Part shown: one piece after another, positions 35,828-47,145 of the stretch
How the letters are laid out: every line of letters starts with the position of its first letter
Position numbering within the stretch: position 1 is the stretch's first letter
Made by a program: the position numbers and the translations under genes
Notes under the pieces: model-generated
Seen by the model: only the letters and a program-made list of their open reading frames with translations
What the model was told of the DNA's origin: nothing
The model's database searches: none
Assembly: GCA_010909165.1 (NCBI GenBank)
Contig: MU008178.1
Coordinates: 384,369 to 448,368 of the forward strand
Length of the DNA: 64,000 nt
Direction: 5' to 3'
Origin: Anthoceros angustus
Taxonomy: Eukaryota; Streptophyta; Anthocerotopsida; Anthocerotales; Anthocerotaceae

Positions 35828-36973
35828 CGGCATGGCAGGGGCCAGCAGGTTATTGGCTATGAAGAAACCCACACCTGAGGTGTGCTCTATTACCATTGGG
35901 GAGGCATTCTTATGCCTCATAGGTTGCAGCATTGCTTTTCAACTTCGGGAGTAGTTCCAGGCACATCTTTGCCCCCACCAATTTGGGATTGCCACTCCGA
36001 GGGGTAGTGAGTCGGCCGCCTTTGGTATTGCGGCGGGTTTGGAATCACATCAACATTAGGTCGCCTTGCAGTTGGACGTCGAGAACGCCTTCAACACGGT
36101 CTCTAGAACGACAATTTTTATAGAGCTCAAAGATACAGGCGGGCACTTGGCAAGTCTTATTCCTTTCGTCCGCTCTTTCTATGGTTCCCTGTCTACCCTC
36201 TACTTTAAGCATGGACCATATAAGGAAGGTGTTATTGTGCTGGACTCGGCGACCAGCACGAGGTAGGGGAATCCTTTGGGGGGTGCCCTCTTTGTTGTTG
36301 CACACTTCAGGGCCCTGGCCGTTATTCCAAGCGCGGTCGGGGAGTGTCTCTTTCCGTCCGAGGCGGAGGACACTCATATCTTAGGACCTGGGGGCAAGAT
36401 TAGGGAAGTTTTCACACTCTTCTCCTCAGAGCTCTTCCGCCTGGGTTTGAGGGTCAAGATTCTGAAGTGCTTGGTTTGGTCCCCGTCTGGCATTACTCCT
36501 TCTCTTCAATTTCCGGGTGGGGGCACAGTTCCTTCTTAGGGACTTCGCCTCTTAGGGGTCCCCGTGGGACCTCCGGCCTTTACTTAGGGTTTTGTGAATG
36601 AGGAAATGAAGGAGGGCTTGGCCCACATCTCTATTAGGGGACCCTCAAGTGGCATTTGGCATCCTATCGATCTGCTTCGCGCATCAGCCGGGTTACCTCA
36701 CCAGGAAGGTGGCTCCCTCCCCAGCTTGTCTATTAAGCCTGCGGAATTTGATCTACAGGTTATGCAAGCACTTGGAGACATTATTTGGCCGGGGACCTTC
36801 GAGTGTGCCGCAAGGGGCCTTGCTCAGTGTTAGGCATCCCTTCTTATCGCTTACGGGGGCACAGGTCTGCTAGCCATGGAGGCATCAGCATCGACAGCCT
36901 TCCTTGGGAGCTGGGCCCTTTTTACCCCCGTCTTCATTGCTCGTTTCTTGATCCGGGATGTTCTGTCATGCCG

Positions 36974-37617
36974 TGTGATACTAATCTCTGCACTTGGGTT
37001 TAGTGTTTGATTAGCATTAATTAATCTAATTACTTATCTTTAAGTAAGTAATTAGTGTTAATTAATCTAATGTACTTATGCTAATTAAGCATTGATTAGT
37101 GTTAATTAATCTAATGTGCTTATGCTAATTAAGCATTGATTAGTGTTAATTAAACATGGTTAGCAATAGCTAAGTGGATAAGCTCAAGTAATATGCTTTG
37201 GCATATTCCTTGCATATTATAGTGTATTCTTAGGATACAATAGCTAAGTGGATAAGCTCAGTAATATGCTTTGGCGTATTGTGCATATTATAGTGTATTC
37301 TTGGGATATTTACTGTATCTTTGATGCGATAGGATATCTTAGGAATATGTCGATGGAGTGCAGTATATATAGACCGGGTGAGAATTTCGGATAATGGCTT
37401 GTCATCTCAGATATCTGATCTGAGGGTGTTGTGAGGTGACATGACTCAGGAAGCGTTAATAATGAGGGAATTTGCGTGTTGTTCGTGGGAGGTGTTTGTG
37501 TCGTGATGTGCGAGCTACTCACTCCTGTTTTAGTTGCACTATATCTGCGTATTAGATTTGTTTGCTTGGCAGGCATTGGTCGGGGGAAGTGCTTATATGA
37601 ATTAAGTGCTTATCTCG
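36974..37617 (+). repeat. LTR-like block inserted in the LINE, forward orientation
   Basis: It starts 'tgtgatactaatctct' at 36974, carries 'agtatatatagaccg' near 37370, and ends near 'gtgcttatctcgacgg'. It includes an internal duplication: 'aatctaatgtncttatgcta' twice, and 'caatagctaagtggataagc' twice. It is the inverted partner of 35272-35827. Confidence 0.75.
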
Positions 37618-38936
37618 ACGGTTCCGTCTTGGAGGCCGTCTCGGTGTTGAGGAGGGGCTTCCTTTGCAGCTTCCCAAGTTGGCTATGGCGGCCATGCCTC
37701 CCTTTTCCTCGTGGAAGGGCTACGTGGCCTTCATTACTCAGCGATGCTGGTGGGCGCGGGTGGTGTCGCCGACTCTACTATTACGTTTGTTCATGCCCGC
37801 ATCCACTCTTGCTCGGGGAACGGAGTAGGCTCCTAGCTTCTGGCTCGGCCTTGCATCAAGGCGTTTCAAATCGCACCAATTCTTCTTTTCCTACTGCGAT
37901 GAGGTTAAAATGCAGGTTTGGTCCGACCTCTGCTGTTCTCTCTCGACTGGCTATGCCCCCTCGGCGACTCGGGGTCCCGGCTCGATGTCCAACGGGAGGG
38001 CAACGTATCGCTACACATGACGCCGTTCGTGACGTCATGTTCTCGATGGATAAGGAGAGCGGTTATTTTCTATTCAAGGAGCGTTCATATACTTTGCGCA
38101 ATGGGGTGTCGGTGAGGGTGGATCTATTTCTGATCCGGGGGGACTAAATCTCTGTTGCGGATGTCGTCATAACGCACCCTACTCATAACTCCATTTGTAA
38201 GCATACCATTATCAACCCTCCGGGCTGGGCGACCGAGGGATGTGCAACTGCCAAGGTACACAAGTACACACCTTTGTAGGACGGCCACGCCTTCATCCTC
38301 CTCGCCATAGAGCCTCATGGGGATAGGGTAAGGATTTTTCCTGGCTCATTAAGGATTGTGCAAAAGCCTACCACAGTCGTCGAAACGGGGTGGGTCTCCC
38401 TCGTTCCTCGGTAGTGGCTTTCATTTCGATGGTGGGTATCCGCCTCCTTGACCCGTAGCGCTATTCTGGGGGACAGCGTAGGAGACATGGCGTTATCGGC
38501 ACCAGTTGTACCAGGTAGGCCTTTCCTCATCTCGGACCACGACATAATCAAAGTGGTAGGTAGCTTCGAGGTTGGCATTCATGGGGGCTGGCCCCCACTT
38601 GGCTCTTGGCCCTTTAGTGGGTTGTCCCCCCTTGGTTCGGGGTAGATGGGTTTTCCCATCTCTTCTTTTTAATAAAGTGTTTATTGCCTTGCACCACATA
38701 TTTTAAGTATCTAAATTCCCATCATGACATGTTTTTATTTTTTTTTGCAAGGTCTTTTCAATATCACCACTCATGCTCCCATGACATAAAAGTGTGCTGC
38801 GAGAAACCTAAACCCTATAAACATTTTCATGGATATGTTAGGTATACTTATTTTAGGCTCTCTTGAAAATACTTAGCCAAAAATATATTTCTAGCAAAAG
38901 TCATGTGGCCAAAAATGCTTTCCAAGCAACAATTCT

Positions 38937-39051
38937 TGTGGCCTTGTGGACAAAGCACTTGACTTTTAATCGGGATTAGGAGTTTGAATCCCACTAGGGG
39001 TGTTAAAGAGTGGTATTAGGGGTTTGAATTCCCTTAGGGATGTTAAAGAGT
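38937..39051 (+). repeat. Degenerate tRNA-like sequence, possible SINE head
   Basis: 'tggccttgtgg' (38939-38949) matches the pol III A box except one base. 'agtttgaatcc' (38981-38991) is a B box with two mismatches. Between them 'ttgacttttaatcgg' folds as an anticodon arm with loop CTTTTAA, giving anticodon TTT at 38965-38967. The T-arm half is duplicated: two 40-bp copies at 38972-39011 and 39012-39051, each ending 'gttaaagagt'. The T stem is broken, so it is not a functional tRNA. Confidence 0.5.
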
Positions 39052-39309
39052 AGATTTGGAATCGAGAATAGATTCATTAACTCTTAGAAGGTGAAATTTT
39101 AATTTGTTTTTGCCAAAGTTGGCCGATTGTAGTTAGAAACTCCTAGAAAAACATACGGAACTTACAAGTTTCTAATATTTTCTAAATTTTTACTGATTTT
39201 TAAAATTTTAGAGATATTTTTCATCTTTAAAATTAGAGCATAATAAAGTCTCTTGGTCAATTATTTGATCCTTTCAGATTTAACGCCTACACCACCACAC
39301 ACATCCCCA

Positions 39310-40165
39310 GGTCCACAATAGTGCTTCTCCGCTCTTGTTGTGGGAAGGGCAGTGGCTCTTGGCCCGCCCATGCATCTGAGGGTTTTCACATCGCACCAAC
39401 CACCTTCACTACTACGATGTCGCCTTGGCTCGCTCCACTGTGGCTTCTTCGCTCCTTACTTGCAAGTGCGGCTCGCCTCGATGATTACAGGGTACACCTT
39501 GCTCATTCCCACGGGTCATCGTGATTGCCACTCACGATGCCATCCGCGATGTCATGTTCGCCATCGCTCGTGAAAGCGGCTACATGGCCTGGAGGGAGCG
39601 GGTGTATACTCTCACTTTGGTTGTTCAATTAGGGTCGACCTGCACCTTGTCCGTGACCGTGTTTCGGCGGTTGGTGGTTACCGAACCTACGAGACACCAT
39701 CTCAGCTCGGTCATCACTAACCATCCGAGGGTTAGCCGGAGCGGCTCTCAAGGTCCGCAAATATAGTAGGATGCAAGCGGGCCACCTCTTTATTCCGCTT
39801 GCACTAGAAAGCGTATGGGGCAATGGGCGAGGACTTTGACAAATTTGTCAAGTCTGCCAAAAGCTTACCATGCGAAGACACGCGGCGGGGCTATCCTCTC
39901 GTGCTTCACGATACTCCGACAACGGGTTTTCAATTGCCCTTCAGCGCCTCAGCGATCCTCCACAAGGCGACGACAGTAGGTGCCGAATCTTTCTCTACCT
40001 CCGTGGTTTCCAGGCCGTTTATTCTTCCTGCATATGACATTGTGGGTGCAGTTGGTGACTTTAGGTAGGGAGCTTAGTTGCTCCTCTCCACCTCGACCCC
40101 CTGGTCCCCTTTGGTTGTCCCCTCCTGGATGGGCTTTTCCCATCGGTTTTTCACCTCAATAAAAA
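39310..40165 (+). mobile_element. Second LINE-like 3' fragment
   Basis: It repeats the C-terminal signature 'IATHDAIRDVMFAIARESGY' (39524-39583) seen at about 38009, followed by 'YRTYETPSQLGHH'-like text in another frame and the same 3' UTR ('ttggttgtcccctcctgga', 'caataaaaaccctg'). It is a 5'-truncated copy. Confidence 0.7.
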
Positions 40166-40692
40166 CCCTGCATGATCTTTGGAAAGAATTAGTTCTCACA
40201 TTTAGCCAATGTATGGAGACACTGCCTCAATGAAAAGAGCCTACCTACCTACGATGACCATAGATCCAAGATTAATATTATCTTGATAACTCTTCATGCA
40301 AGAATATTTGGGGCATTGTATAGTAGAAGTCACCTCATTTTCCAACCCTATATATATCATACCTAATACATTGCTAAACCTATTTTCAAACCAGACTGAA
40401 AACCATACCAGCCATAAAATAAAGGGTTCAACAATAGAGCTTCAAGTGGTGGTCTGCTCTAGAGTGGCGTTAGGGCAATCTGACGCACAAGATTATTTGC
40501 TGAAGGTGGGTTTTTGCCGACTTTGTGAAAGGTTTTGCCAGTGCGAAAGGTGTTTTCTAATCGGGGTCCTGATCACCGGAATTGGATACCTAGCAACGGC
40601 CAACAATGTTTTAACTGTCGTCTTGCCGCCCGCATCCAATTTCAAAGAGTCCTGTTCTTGTGTGCACGCGATAACCGGGTGATCTCACTCAG

Positions 40693-43600
40693 ATGGCTGT
40701 TGCGCAACACTGGGTTGAGCCGAACAGGATCACCAGGTATTTGCAAGTCTGGTTTCTCGAAGGACATTGCTGCTGGGTTAGTTGAGCTACAATTTGTACA
40801 CTCGTCTTGCCAGATCTAGGACCGAGATGGGACTAATGACCCCGCGCACCCCCACCCAATGCACTGGCACTGAGAACAGTTCGAGTGAAGTCGAGAGCCT
40901 GGAGCAGTTGTTTGTGTGCACTCGATGCCGCTGTGAAAGTGACAAAAGTCTGCACAGGCTGCTTTCGGAAGTGAGTAATTGTGCCACTCTCTGGCACCTT
41001 CATCAGCAGCGGCAGATTCTGCAGAAACCATGTGCTTAAAATTATGAAGTTGGACTTACGGTGTACAACAGGCGTTGCTGTGGAGAAAGGAGAAAGCTCG
41101 CCTGAAGGAGCTTCTGAGGACCACAACCAATGCCCTAGAAGACAAGGCCTTTGCTTTGACATCCTACCAAGCATCGCTCGCGGACTTGCTCATAGCTCAG
41201 GTTCGTGCGGATAATAGTTAAGAGTCTGATTCGTCGCCGTTGTCTGCATGCAACGCTGTGCTCATGGATGGGTTCACAGACGGACAAGGATGCCTCCGAT
41301 TCGCTTAGACCTATCCATATGTTGGCATTGGACTTGAAGGATCGGCTGTCGTTCAGGTCAGATCTCACATTCGATGTATGCTTCGTATCGGAATAGACAG
41401 CAGGTTTTGACCAGTACAAGGATTTCGACATAATCGGCGGTCGTGCTTGTTTCTATAGTGAGATGCAAATGGAGCTTCTTCGGGAAGAGCGTGATCGAAG
41501 TGTCCTCAGCTTGTCAGTGAGTGTTGATTGTTTAACAAGTAGAGAAGCACCAGTGCCAGAGCACATCGTGTGTGAGGCTCACACACCAGGAGCCTGGTAA
41601 TGGGTGGAGCACTCACAGGAACTAGAAAAGAAGGTTGCAACATGTACATCCATTGCAGAAGAGCAGTCGGAGTTCATACGGTGTCAGCTAACTACGATCC
41701 ATAAGATGGAGGAAAGGTAATATCCACTCTCAAACATGTCTTCCCCTAATCAATTCCACATGCAGAATGATTGCAGATGACATGGGTGCAGCCTGGGCAG
41801 GGCAATTTCAGATAGACGTTTCCCAGTTTTGTGGATGCAGGGCAAGCCATCACCAGAGCATGTTGCAGCAAGTCGAAATGGACAAGAAGAAGGTTGTTAC
41901 AATATACTTGAGCTCTCTGACACCGTGCCCTTTTCCTGTTCGATCACCTGCTCCAAATGCTTACCGTCCTCACTTTGTCTGTGGCAGGAACTTAAGCAAC
42001 TAGAGGAGCAAATTCTGTTGCATCAACAACGCGCAGCTGTTCAGGTACCTATGGATGAGTTTGTTCTCTTGAAAGATGAAGCAGGTCCTTCATATTGACG
42101 ACGCAAATGATGCTGCGTCATGATCTCTTGGATGTTGTACCAGGAGGGAAGACTGAATCAGCAATTACAGGAAACTGAGGCCGCTAAAGTTCAATGTCGT
42201 GCGGTACGTTTCATATGTTCTAGGATAACATCATGTCGTGAAGTGCGTGAATATTGCAATAACATCAGCAATCGGGTTGTCTGGGGAAAATGGTCTTTTT
42301 GTGCATTTGATAAGGCTAATCTGTTAACCCTTGAGAACAGTTAGAGAAAAGAGCAGCTGCCCTGGAAGAGCTCTCGCAGAATCAGGTAATCCTAATTAGT
42401 GAGCAGCACCATAGCACCAACTCCCAGTCAAACCATGTCAAGAGCTGAGGTCTCGGTCATGACAGATGGCTAGCTATCAAGAACTAGAGAAGGAGCTTAG
42501 TGAAACAAAGGAGGAACTGGAACAGAATGTCGACAAATCTGCTGAACTGCGTGAAGCTCACGTGAGCCATCCCAAGGGTTGAGTTTTACAATTAGGTCTA
42601 GGTTTGACTACGTTCTACAATTTGGAATGTATGAACTTGAAGACGTCTCACCAAAATGCAGGAACGTATGGAGCAAACGTGGGCTGATAATGCACGACTG
42701 TTAAAGCTTCTTTCCGCAACTGGCATGTTCCACGAGCTTTTTGATGGTAAGGATATTCGTCCCATGTGTTTCAGCATGTCATTCCTTTCAGTGTGCAGCA
42801 TGGGCCAACAGGTACCACCTCCTTCTGAAGACTGCATCTTGAATAATTCCCGTAATGACCACCTGACCTTGGTGGGATAACAGAGATGCAGAACAGTAGT
42901 GGGACAGTCTATCTGCCGTTGACAGGAAAAGCATCGAAGTTTCAGGTGATGATCTGGTTTCTGCTGACGAACTGATAAGTTCCCTTCTAACCAACAGTCT
43001 CAGACAACTGCCTGAGGAAGTATGTATGTGGCATTCTTGCAGAGTTTGGTGGAGCGTTACCACAACACAAACGGTCGAGCGGCCAACCCTAAGCTGGAGG
43101 TTGACAATTGGTATACACAGCTGTCTTATCATAGACGTGAAAATCTGCTTAACATATAAAACTACGATCCAATGTCTCCTGCTGTTCAGTGACCGGAACA
43201 TGTGCACTGACCGTCCACAGGGTACCAGTTGAGGCGTTCGACATTGTCTCGGACTTTCGTCAGCAATACTGCCCATCAGTGCCCGTGACAGCAGTCAACG
43301 ATCTCTTGGTAGATAAGCCAACTGTGTTCTATCTGCAGTGACATATTCCAACTGGTGGATTCCTTGACAATGTTCAAGAACTCTTTCCCTGTGCAGGCTC
43401 AGTTAGCCTACTTCTGGAGGGAACTGGAAAAGCGAAAAGTGGTGAGTACATATATGAAGCAAAGCTTCTGTGCACATTCGTATCCACGGTCTACCCTCTT
43501 GATGAAGATCTCCTGTAGGCCCAAGTCAAGACAAGGACCGAGAAGGCACTGGTGGATTTGAAGCGGCAGCATTCGATGAGCCGCCAGTATGATGAAGTAT

Positions 43601-43923
43601 GATACCTGCTGAGCACTCGGAGTTTGTGCTGAAACACAAAACCTTCTTTGAGTTACCAGGTGAACTCAAGCCCAAGAACCGTTTGCTTGTCTTGCAGGTT
43701 GTGGGACCTTCGTTTGTAAAACCTGTTCGTCTCAGACGAGGGCAAAACAAGGTCTGGCAACTGTCGTACTGGAGAAAGTGAACGTGCAACACGTGTGGCC
43801 CTTTGAAGCTTCTTGACTATCGACCGTGTTCTCTCTGTTAGACGTTGAGTTCTGGACTGCTGCTTGCAGGTTGTGGGGTCATCGGTCACCCAGCCGGTTT
43901 CTGCCAAGCATCGTTACACTAAG
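40693..43923 (+). CDS. Multi-exon coiled-coil protein gene, family unassigned
   Basis: At least 18 short exons with gt...ag borders and compatible phases. Best-supported: 40693-40736, 40814-40970, 41072-41200, 41280-41375, 41619-41716, 41766-41892, 41988-42044, 42144-42203, 42341-42385, 42466-42561, 42662-42746, 43043-43110, 43221-43308, 43397-43441, 43519-43596, 43698-43751 and 43870-43923. Coding is also clear at about 41415-41516 and 42900-43019, but their upstream splice sites do not fit in phase (the first would need a 39-nt intron). The protein is about 530 residues, mostly coiled coil ('LEEQILLHQQRAAVQ', 'YQELEKELSETKEELEQ'), with a later globular part 'VPVEAFDIVSDFRQQYCPSV' and 'AQLAYFWRELEKRKV'. 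The end is unclear; 'EDVVIRGWRVQDTDVEAQ' (about 43973) may be further coding. It resembles coiled-coil proteins of cilia in style only, and I cannot name it. Confidence 0.65.
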
Positions 43924-45500
43924 GTTAAAAAGCGTCAGCCGTTCTTCTTTCAGTGTACATGGCCTTCACTGTAGAAGATGTGGTGATCAGGGGATGGCGT
44001 GTACAGGACACAGACGTAGAAGCGCAGCCGCTTGTGAACACACTGAGAGTCTCTTCGGTACCTATAGCAAAGGGAGTACTCGGGGATAGTCGTGAACATA
44101 CTGTTCAAACGAAGAACTGCAGCAGTTAATATTGAAAGCAACAACGGCGTCAAAGCGGCTGGTGCCAGGGCTTTCCTGGCCAACAAAGAAATAGCAGCGG
44201 TATGAAGGTAAAAGTCCTGGGAGCAACAACTTGCCCACCTTACTTACTTACTGAGTTGTGAAACCTTCACTTTGACAGCTGATGCTGCTTTGACAGCCAC
44301 AGCACCTGGAGCAAATGGCAGGCTCGGTATGATCAAATGCTGAACGCGCTGAAGACGCAAAAGGGTGATAAAATCTTCTCCCACTGGTTAAATCTGTCTG
44401 CGGAACAGAATGAGAACCACACTCATATTTTCTTTGTCCAACAGAGGAGGAGCCCACTGATTGCGAGGCGAGGAACTGGACTCATTGAAGGAATTTTTAT
44501 CCCTGCAACATTTCTGAATCTGGATTGACTGACGATTCCCAGAGTTCGGGAAAAATTATTGCTATATGACAGACAGTATGGACCGGCGCAGCCAAAAGAA
44601 GAATAACGAACCTGCAACCAAAAATAGATCTTGATATGGATCACGGAGCTGACTTCATTTCCTTCAATGGTCTGGTCCAGAATCCAGATCAGTTACCCAG
44701 TTTCATTTACTCCGGTATGTATGCAAGACAAGACACTGATGACGGTTGGTTGCAACATACATATGACAGAATGACAGACAAGATCCCAAGTTCCCAACCA
44801 GTGGGCGATGGGCAATTAAGCATCCGCTTTTAGGACTTTCAAGGTTGTGAAAATTTGAAAGTCAATGGTAGTAAGTATGCACCGGACCCTCACTTCATAG
44901 AGTTGACGGGAGGGTTTTACAAAAATGACAGAACATGGACTTGTCCAGTTCAGCTGTTAGATCCACTAAATCGAATGGCAAGAGGAATGTGTGTATACAG
45001 GCCCCCCTTACAACCCTGTAATGCCATAATACAAACAGAAGCATAGCAGCCCTGTGTTAGATTCGCTTCTCCTTCCCGAAGATGCAACGAACTGCCTTTG
45101 GGATGTCCCATTGATTGCGCCCTCCTCGTTCAAGCCCAGCTCTCATGCAACGAAGACCAGTTGTAACTAACTTTACACAGCAGCACAAAGAGGACGGCGG
45201 AGAACAACCTATTGCGATTGCTTGCGAGCACATGCTTCGTGGCAGTCAGTCTTGGAGATATGCTCTGGTCCTGCTCGCTCCATTCACAGAAAGTTCTCTG
45301 CCCACACAGAGCGAGGTGAGAGTGTGAGTGAGACAAGTGTGCAGCAGCAGACAAGCAACGTGTTTGGTGTAAAGAAACTCCATGTGAGACGCTAGCTAAC
45401 GGTGTGTGAAGCACCACAAGAACAGAAGCAAGGCAAGCACCCACATAGCTAGGCTATCGATAGCACACGGTTGTGAAGAAACAGACAGTACTAAACCCAA
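43924..45500. other. Intergenic, no supported gene
   Basis: It may contain terminal exons of the preceding coiled-coil gene up to about 44160 ('LQQLILKATTASKRLVPG' then a stop). Beyond that I see only short frames without domains, and the 3' flank of the minus-strand trihelix gene. Confidence 0.5.
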
Positions 45501-45501
45501 G

Positions 45502-46981
45502 TCACACAAAATGAGAGAGGAGAGAGGAGAAATGGATGAAGAAGCCATGGAACGAACCAGCGCAGGACAAGAGCAGCCGGACCACCTCCTCAAACCCGTT
45601 AGCCGAGCAAGTGGGCAGATGGGCGCAGGGAGGAAGCGGGGGGGACAGGGGGAGCACATTCTGCACAATGCAGGCATAGGCAGCAGCAGCAGCAGCGGCA
45701 GCGGCAGCGTCACAATTACCGTTACCGGCGCCGCCGTGCTTGGCATGCTTCAGCTTTGCAAGCTCCACCTGCGCCTGGATAAAGAGTTGCATCCTCTGCA
45801 GCTCCAGGTCCTTGGTGAACTCCATGCGCTGCTTCTCTAGCTCCGTGAGTTGCCGCTGCTTGGCGCTCTCGATCCTCTCGTACACCTCCCCGAACTTGAT
45901 GATGGCTCTGGCCAGGTCCTTGTAAGGCCCATCCTGCAATTTGCGCTTCTTGAAGCTCTTGGCCTCGGTGGCCCTGTCGCTGGGCCAGGCCCGTTCCAGG
46001 TCCGGGCCCCGGCAACGCCGCCCGCCGCCATTGTTCCCATCCTCCTTGCTCTTCTTGTTCTTGTTCCCGCGCGCACCCACCCCGCCGTTCCCCGGCCCCT
46101 TCCTCCCCGAGCGCGTGCGGGCAGCTGTCCGTCATGTCCGGGCTCTCCTTGGACTTGGTGCTCCCGGAGCCCGCCGGCCCATTGTTCTGCGCCGGGGGGG
46201 CGGCAGGCAGCAGCAACCCTGCCATCCTCGTCTCCTCCTCCCTACTCCGCCGCTGTCCCTTCTGCTGCAGCTGCTGTTGTTGCTGCTGCGGATGCTGCTG
46301 CTTCTGCTGATGCGGGGGAGGCGAGCCCCCGGCAGACCTGACCCCCTTCTCCCCGCCGCCTGCCGGGAGCTGCTGCTGCTGCTGCTTCTTGTGCTTGCGG
46401 GATGTCCCGATGAGCTCGTCCAATTTGCGGAAGAAGGGCCACTTGCTGCTGCCGCTGCTGCTCCCGGGCACGGTGGTGGGGTTGACGCTCCCGTGGCCAT
46501 TCCCGCTGCCATTTGCAGCATTGCCGGCAGCCTCCGCCAATTTGATCTTCTCCAATTTGTACTTCTTCTTGAGCGTGTCCAGCCGATTCTTGCACTGCAC
46601 GTCGGTCTTGGCCGCCTTGCCCTCCTCCCGCACGTTGACGGCGTCCGCCACCTCCTTCCAGTGCTTCTGCTTCAGATTACCACGGTTGAGCTCCACGTAG
46701 TGCGCGCCCCAGGCCTGGATGAGCGTGAAGGTGGCGGCCTCGCTCCAGCAATCCTCCCGCCCCCCGGCTGCGGCTGCGGCTCCGGCTCCCCCTCCACCCA
46801 CCACCTTCTCGCTGTCCGCGGCGCCCACCACGCCGGAACACACCACGCCCGAGCCCACCACGCCCGAGCCCACCACGCCCGAACCCACCACGCCCGCGCG
46901 GCTCTGCACCGGGAGCGAGAGGGTGAGCGCGGCGGCAGCGGCGGAGGCAGTGGTGCAGCCCCGGCTCTGGGCCTCCTCCAT
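45502..46981 (-). CDS. Trihelix transcription factor, SIP1/ASIL-type, with a probable frameshift
   Basis: The trihelix (Myb/SANT-like) domain at about 46760-46410 begins '[20 protein letters not shown]' and continues '[10 protein letters not shown]', '[19 protein letters not shown]' and '[12 protein letters not shown]'; three tryptophan-type positions mark the helices. This is the SIP1 clade (6b-interacting protein-like, ASIL), nuclear DNA-binding regulators. The C-terminal coiled coil typical of the clade, '[20 protein letters not shown]' and '[19 protein letters not shown]', lies in the next frame. A single-base shift is therefore needed between about 46130 and 46080. The first in-frame ATG is at 46981, since further upstream the frame has only a TTG before a stop. 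The linker is rich in Gln, Ser, Gly and Ala from CAG/GGC-type repeats, and a VVGSG pentapeptide repeats near the N-terminus. Intronless, as many trihelix genes are. Stop at 45502-45504. Confidence 0.85.
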
Positions 46982-47145
46982 CACAAGCTCGGAGCGGCCA
47001 GCAGCCAGCAGGCCCCGACGGGAGCCGGGCGGCCCAGCCCAGCCCAGCACCGAGTCCGAGTCCGAGTCCGAGTCCGAGGTCTGTGCCACTCTAGCGCTGC
47101 CCGTTGCCCGTTGCCGGAGGCGCCATGGCAATTGCGGTCAATGTA

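Larger units (their letters stand above)
34676..38690 (+). mobile_element. LINE-like retrotransposon with reverse transcriptase, interrupted
   Basis: Coding pieces read in order. First: 'CQDLVKARLKRCLLLGRVGE', 'YAMAARALRPKPVAPASEDT' and 'FLELFILAATVAKGETPHRI' (34860-35280). After a first LTR-like insertion: 'ASRLLAMKKPTPEVCSITIG' (about 35840), 'LQLDVENAFNTVSRTTIFIE' (36069-36128), 'GNPLGGALFVVAHFRAL' and 'EAEDTHILGPGGKIREV' (about 36360-36410), then 'LLGVPVGPPAF'. After a second LTR-like insertion: 'IATHDAVRDVMFSMDKESGY' (about 38009-38070) and a 3' UTR ending 'ctttttaataaagtg' (about 38667). The catalytic YxDD-like box appears as AEDT, so it is probably inactive. Stops and frameshifts occur throughout. 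This RT lineage is widespread in non-seed plants. Confidence 0.75.

Noticed and set aside
38937-39011. Functional tRNA-Lys(UUU)
   Set aside because: The T stem does not pair and the B box has two mismatches; no acceptor stem could be closed.
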